From positions 62,001-126,000 of the forward strand of contig JAFTDB010000033.1 in the NCBI GenBank assembly GCA_017454375.1: a stretch of DNA of 64,000 nucleotides, written 5' to 3'. This stretch comes from Acholeplasmatales bacterium (GTDB lineage Bacteria > Bacillota_I > Bacilli_A > Acholeplasmatales > Anaeroplasmataceae). Numbering within the stretch: position 1 is the stretch's first letter; every line of letters starts with the position of its first letter. Positions 37,766 to 45,286 of this stretch are shown here, piece after piece. The position numbers were made by a program, and so were the translations under genes. The notes under the pieces were generated by a model. That model saw nothing but the letters and a program-made list of their open reading frames with translations, did no database searches and was not told where the DNA came from.

Positions 37766-40222
37766 ATGAGAACAATTAGCTTCCTAGAACTAAATCTCGG
37801 ATTACCTCATATTATTGCATTCTTTGCACTTGCTGCTATTGTAGTTGTTGCCGTACTTGCGTTTAGGCACAACTACAGACAGCAAATGCGTGTTACGCAA
37901 TATATGGATTTAGAAACAGATGTTTACAATCGTCTAGGTATAATCCGATACATAAAACTTAATAGTAAAAAATTTAAAAACCCAACATTGGTTTCTATTC
38001 ATATAGTGAATATAACTAACTTATATTCAACTACTATTAAAGACAAACATAAAATGATGGTTAGTATTACTGACTGTTTTATGAAAGGCTTAAATAATAT
38101 AGAGCTTGTTGGTCGTGTAACAAATTCTCAATTCTTAACTATCCTTGATGGTAGAAGTAAGGATGAGGTTAAGGATTATTGTAGAAAGGTAGAAGAACGT
38201 TTAAATCATTTAAATATTATTGACTACGGTTCATACAATTTCATCGTAGAATTTGGTGTAAATGATGTTACTGGTATTAGTGATGTTACTTTTGCAGTAG
38301 ATGCTACACTTGCAATCTTTGACTTCTCAACAACTAGTGATGGTAATATTTATTACTATTCACAAAGTGTTGCGATGGCAATGCAAAATTATCAACTAAT
38401 TAACCAAAATAAGGACTCTGCCCTAACAAATCACCAATTCCAAGCTTATATCCAACCTAAGATTGATTTTAGAACTGGTGTTGTTATCGGTGGTGAAATT
38501 CTTGCTAGATGGTTGGATTCAAATGGTAATATTATGTATAACCCAGGTGAATTCATTCCAGTATTTGAAAGTAATGGATTCGTAAGAAAACTAGACCTTG
38601 AAATGTTCAATCAAGGCTGTGAGCTAGCTGGTTTATTGGTATCTAGAGGATATCATGATATCGTTATTTCAGTTAACTTATCTAAAGTTAACTTCGAATC
38701 TAAGACTTTACTTGAAGATATTTCAGCAATTATTGCTAGATATGGTATTCAACCAAAGAATATCGAGATTGAAATTACAGAAAATGCAATCATGCAATCT
38801 GCAGCCTTTGTTTCTCAAAACATCATGAAATTAAGAAATATGGGCTTCCACCTTGCAATGGATGACTTTGGTAAGGAATATTCATCACTTGGCTCACTTG
38901 CTGATAACCCATTTGATACAATCAAGATGGATATGGTATTCTTCAAAAACGGCTTGTCTACTGAAAAAGAGAAGACAATTGCTAAAAACGTAATTAACCT
39001 ACTTAACAAATTAAATGTTAATGTAGTATGTGAAGGTATTTCAAATAAGGATACTCTAGATATTTTAGCTACTATATCAAGAGATGTAATTATTCAAGGT
39101 TATTGCTTCTCTAAGCCAATTCCTAAGAATAATTTCGAAGCATTCTTACAAACTGTCTTCACATTAGATTATCCAGACATTCCTGTACAAAAGGTTGCAG
39201 TTGCTAAGCCACAAGGTGGCGTACAACCTCAAGCTGCTCCTCAAGCACAAAGTGATGTTTCACCAAGTGAACTTGAACTTATTAAGATGCAGCTTGATCA
39301 AATGCGTCAAGAAATGGCTGCTGATAAGATTAGTAGAGTACAAGCAGAAGCTCAAAAGCCAAAAGAAGCTAAGTCTGATGAAGATGATGAAAAACGTAAA
39401 CAAGAAATTGAGCAAGCTGCAACTATTAAGATGCTACAACAAGAGGTTGAAAGACTTAAGAATCAGCCTCAACAACAACCTATACAACCACAGCCTGCAT
39501 ATGCTCAACCAACATATGTACAGCCTGTAATGGGAATGGGTATGGGAACACCAATCGTTGTTGATTCTCATCAAAGTGAGGAAATTAGACGATTACGTGA
39601 AGAAATTGAAAATCTAAAGAAAAGCCAACAATCTTCTCCCAGGGACGAAAAAAGCCAGCTAGAGGAAGAATTGGCTAGTCTTAAAGCACAATTAGCAGCA
39701 CAATCTAAGCCTTGCGTAGAACCAGCTGCTAGAGTCGTTACTCCAATTGTTCCACCACTTGATGATATCGATGATGAACAATCAGAGGACGAAGAAGTAA
39801 GTAAAAACTTCCAAGAAAAAGTCAGAGATGCTGATGAGGAAATGCAGGGGTTATATAACTTTGTTAAAAATGAGTTCTTGAAATATGCAAATGTAACTTG
39901 TGATATTATTAAGAGTTATGAAAAATTCTATTATAATAGAAGAATAATTGGGAAGATTTATATTGGTAAGAGCAGTATAAAGGTATTATTACCACTTAAC
40001 TCTAGTGATTATTCTCAAGCGCAATACCCTCACAAGGACTTATCTGATAAGAAAGCCCATATGCAAACCCCATTTGCGTTTGTAGTTAAATCAACATTAT
40101 CTAAGAAGCGTTTATCCGCATTGGTTGCTGACGTAATGGCTGCACATGATATAGTTGAAAATCCTAACTATAAACCTACAAATCACGCCTATAAGTTTAA
40201 ATACTATACACGTGAAGATTAA
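37766..40222 (+). CDS. membrane-bound degenerate GGDEF / EAL-domain protein with novel C-terminal domain
   Basis: The 818-aa protein has one TM (about residues 11-33) and is otherwise cytosolic. Residues ~45-205 are a GGDEF fold whose signature is replaced (GRVTNSQFLTIL), so no cyclase activity is expected. Residues ~213-465 are an EAL domain that keeps the key elements: E-I-L at about 244, VNLSKVNF, IEITENA, MDDFG at about 365-369, IKMD, CEG and QGYCFSKP. It may be an active c-di-GMP phosphodiesterase or a c-di-GMP receptor. Residues ~475-660 are Gln/Pro-rich and coiled coil. The last ~140 residues (from 39796) are a separate domain I cannot name, seen as YNRRIIGKIYIGKSSIKVLLPL...YPHKDLSDK. 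It starts 19 bases after the anchor gene, with GGAAG as ribosome binding site, so it belongs to the surface-protein transcript and may link it to c-di-GMP. Confidence 0.85.
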   Translation: MRTISFLELNLGLPHIIAFFALAAIVVVAVLAFRHNYRQQMRVTQYMDLETDVYNRLGIIRYIKLNSKKFKNPTLVSIHIVNITNLYSTTIKDKHKMMVSITDCFMKGLNNIELVGRVTNSQFLTILDGRSKDEVKDYCRKVEERLNHLNIIDYGSYNFIVEFGVNDVTGISDVTFAVDATLAIFDFSTTSDGNIYYYSQSVAMAMQNYQLINQNKDSALTNHQFQAYIQPKIDFRTGVVIGGEILARWLDSNGNIMYNPGEFIPVFESNGFVRKLDLEMFNQGCELAGLLVSRGYHDIVISVNLSKVNFESKTLLEDISAIIARYGIQPKNIEIEITENAIMQSAAFVSQNIMKLRNMGFHLAMDDFGKEYSSLGSLADNPFDTIKMDMVFFKNGLSTEKEKTIAKNVINLLNKLNVNVVCEGISNKDTLDILATISRDVIIQGYCFSKPIPKNNFEAFLQTVFTLDYPDIPVQKVAVAKPQGGVQPQAAPQAQSDVSPSELELIKMQLDQMRQEMAADKISRVQAEAQKPKEAKSDEDDEKRKQEIEQAATIKMLQQEVERLKNQPQQQPIQPQPAYAQPTYVQPVMGMGMGTPIVVDSHQSEEIRRLREEIENLKKSQQSSPRDEKSQLEEELASLKAQLAAQSKPCVEPAARVVTPIVPPLDDIDDEQSEDEEVSKNFQEKVRDADEEMQGLYNFVKNEFLKYANVTCDIIKSYEKFYYNRRIIGKIYIGKSSIKVLLPLNSSDYSQAQYPHKDLSDKKAHMQTPFAFVVKSTLSKKRLSALVADVMAAHDIVENPNYKPTNHAYKFKYYTRED

Positions 40223-40231
40223 TTAAAAAAT

Positions 40232-40275
40232 AAAAGACATCACCTATGAACTATGCACAAACAGTGATGTCTTTT
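40232..40275 (+). terminator. terminator of the giant surface operon
   Basis: AAAAGACATCAC (40232-40243) pairs with GTGATGTCTTTT (40264-40275) across a 20-base loop, with more T after it. The stem is symmetrical enough to work on both strands. Confidence 0.85.
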
Positions 40276-40284
40276 TATTTTGCC

Positions 40285-40312
40285 CTAAAAAAGAAGTAGC
40301 AAAAGCTACTTC
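40285..40312 (-). terminator. terminator of the orphan antitoxin gene
   Basis: On the minus strand GAAGTAGC (40312-40305) pairs with GCTACTTC (40300-40293) around a TTTT loop, followed by six T. Confidence 0.85.
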
Positions 40313-40317
40313 AATAA

Positions 40318-40632
40318 TTATTCAATTTCTACATCGTCATAAGAGTCAATTTCAATGTTTTCTTGTTTCATTAATTCTTCTAAAGAAATAAATGGTATAT
40401 TGGCATGTAATTTTTCACGTTCCATTGCTAATTGTAGTAATCTTGCATCTTCAATTTCATCTATCATATTGTTGTATTTTTCATAAGGTATCATAACACA
40501 AATTGGTTTGTTATATTTTGTGACAATTTTTATGCCGTCTTTTTTTACAGAATTGAAAATCTCTTCGATATCAATTTTTTTAAATGTAGATAAATGGATA
40601 GTATTCTTAATTGAGTATAATGGATTATTCAT
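40318..40632 (-). CDS. orphan Phd/YefM-type antitoxin
   Basis: The ~104-aa protein shows the Phd/YefM antitoxin plan: an N-terminal DNA-binding fold with IHLSTFKKIDIEEIFNSVKK, then GIKIVTKYNKPICVMIPYEKYNNMID, which is the family's 'hG.pv.vlv..e.y..l' segment, and an acidic, probably disordered C-terminus (EIDSYDDVEIE) that would bind a toxin. No toxin gene lies on either side, so it is an orphan. The start is set at ATG 40632, because AGAGG is then ~9 bases away; the GTG at 40641 is too close to it. It is flanked by two copies of a duplicated terminator segment, which suggests it arrived as an insertion with duplication. Palindromes just upstream fit the self-repression usual for this family. 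Confidence 0.78.
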   Translation of the reverse strand: MNNPLYSIKNTIHLSTFKKIDIEEIFNSVKKDGIKIVTKYNKPICVMIPYEKYNNMIDEIEDARLLQLAMEREKLHANIPFISLEELMKQENIEIDSYDDVEIE

Positions 40633-40669
40633 TGTGATCACACCTCTTTTAATATATTATGCAATATAT
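40633..40669 (-). promoter_or_regulatory. palindromes upstream of the antitoxin gene (operator candidates)
   Basis: TGTGATCACA (40633-40642) is a perfect 10-bp palindrome next to the start codon, and ATATATT / AATATAT (40652-40658 / 40663-40669) is a 7-bp inverted repeat with a 4-base spacer over the -10 region. Phd/YefM antitoxins bind such sites in their own promoters. Confidence 0.45.
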
Positions 40670-40672
40670 TTT

Positions 40673-40784
40673 TTAATTAGTAAATAATAAAAGACATCAC
40701 CTACGAGCTATGCTCAAATAGTGATGTCTTTTTAGTTTGCCCTAAAAAAAGAAGTAGCAAAAGCTACTTCAATAATTATTCAAT
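40673..40784. repeat. duplicated intergenic terminator region, copy B
   Basis: This is the second copy of 40219-40326 with five substitutions and one inserted A in the 95/96-base core. Its plus-strand terminator (40689-40735) has no plus-strand gene in front of it, so it is a remnant of the duplication. The shared sequence ends inside the last two codons (Ile-Glu-stop) of both minus-strand genes. Confidence 0.9.
40742..40770 (-). terminator. terminator of the uracil-permease gene
   Basis: On the minus strand GAAGTAGC (40770-40763) pairs with GCTACTTC (40758-40751) around TTTT, followed by seven T. Confidence 0.88.
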
Positions 40785-42143
40785 AAACTTGTCTTCTTCC
40801 TCTTTATTAGGTTTTTTAATTCTAACTAATTGGTTAACAACGATACCAAGGATTAATGCAGAAGCAACAGCAGTAATAGTTACTTTACCGAATGTTACTA
40901 CTAACCCACCGATACCAGCGATAAGGATAACAGATACAACAAATAGGTTTCTGTTGTCATTTAAATCTATACCTTGTAACATCTTTAAGCCAGATACAGC
41001 TATGAAGCCGTATAAAGCCATACAAACGCCGCCCATTACACAAGCTGGTATAGTTGCTAGCAATGTTACGAAAGGTGCAAAGAATGAGAAAATAATGGCC
41101 ATAATGGCAGTAGTTAAGATTGTCCAAATAGATGCGTTACCAGAAATTGCAACACAACCGATTGATTCACCATAAGTTGTATTAGGACAACCACCGAAGA
41201 AAGCACCAGCAAATGAACCAACACCATCACCAAGAAGTGTACGATGTAGACCAGGATCTCTTGTTAAATCTTGTCCAATGATAGAAGATAGGTTCTTGTG
41301 GTCTGCGATATGTTCAGCAAATACTACGAAAGCTACTGGTACATAAGCTACAAAGATTGTTCCCATGTAAGTGAAGAATGTTCCAGCATCACCAAAGTCT
41401 CCTAAATTAGTGAATGCAGTTACAAATGTGAAATCAGGAACCCACTTCATATTGTTAAATAATGAGAAGTCAATAAGCTTTAAGCCATCAACATTTGCTG
41501 CATGACCAATACCAGTTAAGATTGCAGCTACGATATAACCACAAATAATACCAATGATGAATGGAATCATCTTTAAGAATTTCTTACCATATACTGAGCA
41601 GATGATTGTAGCAAATAATGTAACTAAGCCTACACATAAGCTTGCATAATTGAATTCTGTAAATACACCATCAACTGGATGACCAATTAAATCGCCTACT
41701 GCATTTCCAGCAAGTGATAAACCGATGATTGCAACTGTAGGTCCAATGATGATTGCAGGCATTAATTTGTTGATCCAGTCAGTTCCAGCAAATTTAACAA
41801 TTAAAGCAAGAACTACATAAACTAAACCAGCAAATAGTGCACCCATGATTAAACCCATATAGCCAGCACTAACAGTGATTGCGCCAGCAAATGCAGCTGA
41901 CATAGAACCTAAGAAGGCAAATGAAGATCCAAGGAATACAGGGCTTTTAAATTTAGTAAATAATAAATATACTAGTGTACCAACACCTGCACCAAATAAT
42001 GCAGCAGATTGGCTCATGCCGTTTCCGATAATTGCAGGAACAGCGATTGTTGCAGCTAAGATCGCTAGGATTTGTTGCAACGCAGATAGAAGTAGTTTTG
42101 GAAATGGTGGTCTATCTGTAACACCATAAGTTAAATTAACCAT
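40776..42143 (-). CDS. NCS2-family nucleobase permease, probably uracil permease
   Basis: The 455-aa protein has about 12-14 membrane segments and the NCS2 signatures: QQILAILAATIAVP in TM1 and NTTYGESIG (about 305-313), where UraA-type uracil carriers have TTYGENIG and xanthine carriers have a different sequence. Uracil is thus the better guess, but the setting with purine salvage genes leaves a purine base possible. It couples import to protons in known members. It lies 67 bases after guaA and has its own extended -10 promoter, so it can be made both alone and by read-through from the purine operon. A GAGGGAG ribosome binding site precedes ATG 42143, and a strong terminator follows. Confidence 0.85.
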   Translation of the reverse strand: MVNLTYGVTDRPPFPKLLLSALQQILAILAATIAVPAIIGNGMSQSAALFGAGVGTLVYLLFTKFKSPVFLGSSFAFLGSMSAAFAGAITVSAGYMGLIMGALFAGLVYVVLALIVKFAGTDWINKLMPAIIIGPTVAIIGLSLAGNAVGDLIGHPVDGVFTEFNYASLCVGLVTLFATIICSVYGKKFLKMIPFIIGIICGYIVAAILTGIGHAANVDGLKLIDFSLFNNMKWVPDFTFVTAFTNLGDFGDAGTFFTYMGTIFVAYVPVAFVVFAEHIADHKNLSSIIGQDLTRDPGLHRTLLGDGVGSFAGAFFGGCPNTTYGESIGCVAISGNASIWTILTTAIMAIIFSFFAPFVTLLATIPACVMGGVCMALYGFIAVSGLKMLQGIDLNDNRNLFVVSVILIAGIGGLVVTFGKVTITAVASALILGIVVNQLVRIKKPNKEEEDKFIE

Positions 42144-42177
42144 ATTTTTCTCCCTCTTTTATAAAATTAATTTATCT

Positions 42178-42186
42178 ATTATAACA
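42178..42186 (-). promoter_or_regulatory. extended -10 promoter for the uracil-permease gene
   Basis: On the minus strand TGTTATAAT (42186-42178) is a perfect extended -10 element about 35 bases before the start codon. A weak TTATAT lies 15 bases further upstream. Confidence 0.6.
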
Positions 42187-42210
42187 TCAATTAAGATGAT
42201 ATAACCTATT

Positions 42211-43188
42211 TTATTCCCACTCGATTGTTCCAGTAGGCTTTGGTGTAATATCTACAAGTACTCTATTTACACCTTTAACTTCTTTTAATATTCTATCTCT
42301 AATCTTAGTAAGAATATTATATGGGATTTCATCAGCTGTAGCAGTAGTAGCATCTACTGAATTTACCGCTCTGATAACTACGAAATATTTTTCATTTCTC
42401 TTATTATCTTCAATTCCGACACTCTTATAATCAGGAACAATTGTAAAGTATTGCCAGAATTTTTTATCTAAACCAGATTTTGCAAATTCCTCACGAAGTA
42501 TTGCATCACTTTCTCTTACTAACTCTAAACGATCTCTAGTGATTGCACCTACGCATCTAACACCTAGACCTGGACCTGGGAATGGTTGACGGAATACCAT
42601 AGATTCCTTTAAACCTAAGGCTAGACCTACCTGTCTAACTTCATCCTTATATAAAAATTTAACTGGTTCAACTAATTCAAATTTTAAATCTTCAGGTAAA
42701 CCACCAACGTTATGATGAGATTTAATACCTTTACTTTCTAAAATGTCTGGATAAATTGTACCTTGAGCTAAGAATTTAATATCATTGTGCTTTTTAGCTT
42801 CTTCAGCAAAAACATCTATAAATTCTTTACCAATGATTTTTCTTTTTTGCTCAGGATCAGCTACACCTTTAAGCTTATCTAAGAATCTATCAACCGCATC
42901 AACATAAATTAATGTAGCACCAAGCTCATTTTTAAATGTGTTGATAACTCCTTCACTTTCATTTTTTCTAAGTAGACCATGATTAACATGGACACATATT
43001 AAGTTTTTACCGATTGCCTTAATTAATAAGGCAGCAGTAACAGAAGAATCAACACCTCCAGATAATGCTAATAATACTTTATCATCTTTAATTTGCTCTT
43101 TCAATTCCTTTACTGCATCATCAATAAATTTGTTTGCTAATTCTTGATTTGTAATTCTTTTTAAGCTTTCTGGTCTAACATCACTCAT
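42211..43188 (-). CDS. guaA: GMP synthetase, ATP-pyrophosphatase subunit only (no glutaminase domain)
   Basis: The enzyme adenylates XMP and aminates it to GMP. The protein of about 325 aa starts directly with the PP-loop domain (LALSGGVDSSV, motif at about 42-50) and ends with the dimerisation domain and the family C-terminus KPTGTIEWE. Conserved XMP-binding segments are present (HHNVGGLP, EPVKFLYKDEVR, RQPFPGPGLGVR). The N-terminal class I glutamine amidotransferase domain of normal bacterial GuaA (about 190 residues) is absent, and no separate amidotransferase subunit is in this window. The enzyme must use free ammonia or a partner encoded elsewhere, as in archaeal two-subunit GMP synthetases. 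ATG 43188 is chosen, because the 43212 start overlaps the upstream permease gene and has no ribosome binding site. Confidence 0.9.
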   Translation of the reverse strand: MSDVRPESLKRITNQELANKFIDDAVKELKEQIKDDKVLLALSGGVDSSVTAALLIKAIGKNLICVHVNHGLLRKNESEGVINTFKNELGATLIYVDAVDRFLDKLKGVADPEQKRKIIGKEFIDVFAEEAKKHNDIKFLAQGTIYPDILESKGIKSHHNVGGLPEDLKFELVEPVKFLYKDEVRQVGLALGLKESMVFRQPFPGPGLGVRCVGAITRDRLELVRESDAILREEFAKSGLDKKFWQYFTIVPDYKSVGIEDNKRNEKYFVVIRAVNSVDATTATADEIPYNILTKIRDRILKEVKGVNRVLVDITPKPTGTIEWE

Positions 43189-43192
43189 GTTT

Positions 43193-44152
43193 TTATCTTT
43201 CCTCTCTATCATAATTTAATCCAAGTGAGGCAGGTGCTTGACTACCTTTTTTATTTATTATTGAAGTAATAATTAAAATTATTATTGTAACTACATATGG
43301 AACTATGCCGAATATTGAGCTTGGTATACCAGGAATGAAGCTTCCTATTACATATGCAAAACCAAATATCAATGAACCTAAGATACCACTTAGTGGCTTC
43401 CAAAGTGAGAATATTACAAGTGCTACCGCAACCCAACCAAATGGAGAAACATCAAGTTCCAAGAAAGAAGTACCATTTGTTTTATCCATTATATAATATA
43501 GTCCACCAAGCCCAGCTATGGCAGAGCCAATAACTATAAACCAATATTTATATTTTTCTACATTGATTCCTTGTGAATCTGCCGTTTGAGGTGATTCACC
43601 AATTGCTCTAGCATATAAGCCTACCTTTGTATACTTAAGAACAAAGTGAGCTACGATTGCTAGAATGAATGCTAGATAAACTAAGAATCCATAAGATAAG
43701 AATGTTTCACCAAACCATCCTAGCTTCTCATATCCTGGGAAGCATTTTTTCATTGCTAGGCTTACCGCACTATAAGGTAATTCCTTTTGGTAAACTAATT
43801 TACCAATACCTCTCATAACACCTATACCAAATGTTGTAAGTACTAAGCCTGTAACATTTTGGTTAGATTTTAGCTTAATTGTGAAGAAGGCATAGATTAA
43901 TCCAGCAAATCCTGCAAATATCATTGTAAATAATATAGACATTGTAAGAATACCGATTGTTGAGAACACCTCACCAAATATTGCTAGGTATACGTTAATA
44001 CCAACTATTCCACCTAAAGCACCAATTGACATTATTCCAGGAATACCTAGATTTAAGTGTCCTACCTTCTCATTTAGTATTTCACCTATACAACCAAATA
44101 GATAGATTACTGCTATGGTAATTGTTGATTGAATAACTAAAGATACATCCAT
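43193..44152 (-). CDS. ABC nucleoside transporter permease (NupC/YufQ-like)
   Basis: The 319-aa integral membrane protein has about eight to nine TM segments and belongs to the branched-chain/BMP-type permease family (BPD_transp_2). It carries the LNEKVGHLNLGIPGIMSIGA segment near the N-terminus that is typical of the second nucleoside permease, and the loop GVGLYARAIGESPQTADSQGI-like coupling region (about 185-207) that meets the ATPase. It forms the importer with the adjacent permease, ATPase and BMP lipoprotein. It follows the other permease directly and ends 4 bases before guaA. The substrate, a purine nucleoside, is inferred from the guanine riboswitch and neighbours. Confidence 0.85.
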   Translation of the reverse strand: MDVSLVIQSTITIAVIYLFGCIGEILNEKVGHLNLGIPGIMSIGALGGIVGINVYLAIFGEVFSTIGILTMSILFTMIFAGFAGLIYAFFTIKLKSNQNVTGLVLTTFGIGVMRGIGKLVYQKELPYSAVSLAMKKCFPGYEKLGWFGETFLSYGFLVYLAFILAIVAHFVLKYTKVGLYARAIGESPQTADSQGINVEKYKYWFIVIGSAIAGLGGLYYIMDKTNGTSFLELDVSPFGWVAVALVIFSLWKPLSGILGSLIFGFAYVIGSFIPGIPSSIFGIVPYVVTIIILIITSIINKKGSQAPASLGLNYDREER

Positions 44153-45286
44153 CTAAATTACCTCCTTAGCATGCTTTTTCAAGTAATTCTCCATAAGACG
44201 ACTCTTGTTGAATCTATATTTAATAATATATTCAGCAAATAGAAGTATAAAGAATAATAATCCAAATATAAAGTTAACTAAGTCGTTATTTGATAAACCA
44301 CCTAAGGTAATTACATATTCCATACCATTGGTTGTAAAACTTAAGAATAATGATAATAATATCATTATGACAATATTAAAATTAGACATCCAAGCTATTA
44401 ATATCGCATTAAAGCTTATAGTTGCAAAGCTATCAGAAAGTGATCTATTGATAACTGATACAACTAGGAATGCAAGCTCACCAGTTATAACACCAGATAT
44501 AATTGTTGCTCTACTGATAATTCTTTTTGTATCCATAGAAGCATATTTAGCTGTTTTATAGCTATCACCTAAAACTATTGTTTCATATCCATGCTTTGTC
44601 TTTGATATAAATATATATATAAAGAAGGCAAATAGAAGTGAAGCTAATACAACTATTAGATATGCCATGTTTTTATCATTGGCAGCTATCCAGCCTACAT
44701 GAGATTGTCTATTTATTTTACCTGTTGATGAGTTACCATTTGATAGGATTGTATTTGTATATAGAAGTAATCCTGCTGCTATATAATTCATCATTAGGGT
44801 AAATAATGTTTCATTTGTATTAAATCTTGCCTTAAAGAATGCAGGAATTAATGTCCAGATAGTAGAAGCTACTACAGCTCCTATAAGCATTAATATGATT
44901 ACTACTACATTATTGAATGTAGATGTTTTACCATAATTTTCCATACCATTCATTATAAGTACAGCAATAATAGATCCAGCAATGAACTGTCCATTAGCAC
45001 CCATATTCCAATATTTCATTTTAAAGCATGGAACAATGGCTATACCAAATGCTAGTAAGATAGCCGCATCATAGAAGAACTTATATGGTCTTTTGAATGC
45101 ACCATCAAAGTAATTAACTATAATTTCAATTGGATTTTGCTTAACAACTATCATAGATATTAATACTGATAATAAGAATGAGAATATTATCGCAATTAAC
45201 ACAAATATAGCCTTCATCCAAGTAGGAGTTTTATCTTGACCTATTAAAATGTTTTTAATCTCTCTAAAGAATGACTTATTTTTCAT
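44153..45286 (-). CDS. ABC nucleoside transporter permease (NupB/YufP-like)
   Basis: The 377-aa protein has about ten TM segments and is the longer of the two permeases, as usual for this importer type. Landmarks are the QNPIEIIVNYFDGAF segment after TM1, the MKYWNMGANGQFIAGSI segment (about 90-106), and the cytosolic coupling loop with GDSYKTAKYASMD (about 240-252). Its start overlaps the end of the ATPase gene by 11 bases and its stop abuts the next permease, so the genes are translationally coupled. Confidence 0.85.
   Translation of the reverse strand: MKNKSFFREIKNILIGQDKTPTWMKAIFVLIAIIFSFLLSVLISMIVVKQNPIEIIVNYFDGAFKRPYKFFYDAAILLAFGIAIVPCFKMKYWNMGANGQFIAGSIIAVLIMNGMENYGKTSTFNNVVVIILMLIGAVVASTIWTLIPAFFKARFNTNETLFTLMMNYIAAGLLLYTNTILSNGNSSTGKINRQSHVGWIAANDKNMAYLIVVLASLLFAFFIYIFISKTKHGYETIVLGDSYKTAKYASMDTKRIISRATIISGVITGELAFLVVSVINRSLSDSFATISFNAILIAWMSNFNIVIMILLSLFLSFTTNGMEYVITLGGLSNNDLVNFIFGLLFFILLFAEYIIKYRFNKSRLMENYLKKHAKEVI

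Larger units (their letters stand above)
40219..40326. repeat. duplicated intergenic terminator region, copy A
   Basis: This ~108-base segment is about 94% identical over its core (40232-40326) to copy B at 40673-40784, in direct orientation. It holds a plus-strand terminator and a minus-strand terminator back to back, and it begins at the stop codon of the EAL gene. Confidence 0.9.

Noticed and set aside
10255..40222. Prophage or integrative element origin of the giant locus
   Set aside because: No integrase, attachment-like repeats, phage structural genes or tRNA junction lie at its edges, and its base and codon use look like those of its neighbours.
40219..40784. Insertion sequence or transposon at the antitoxin locus
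   Set aside because: There is no transposase, no terminal inverted repeat and no short target-site duplication. The flanking direct copies are ordinary terminator sequence.
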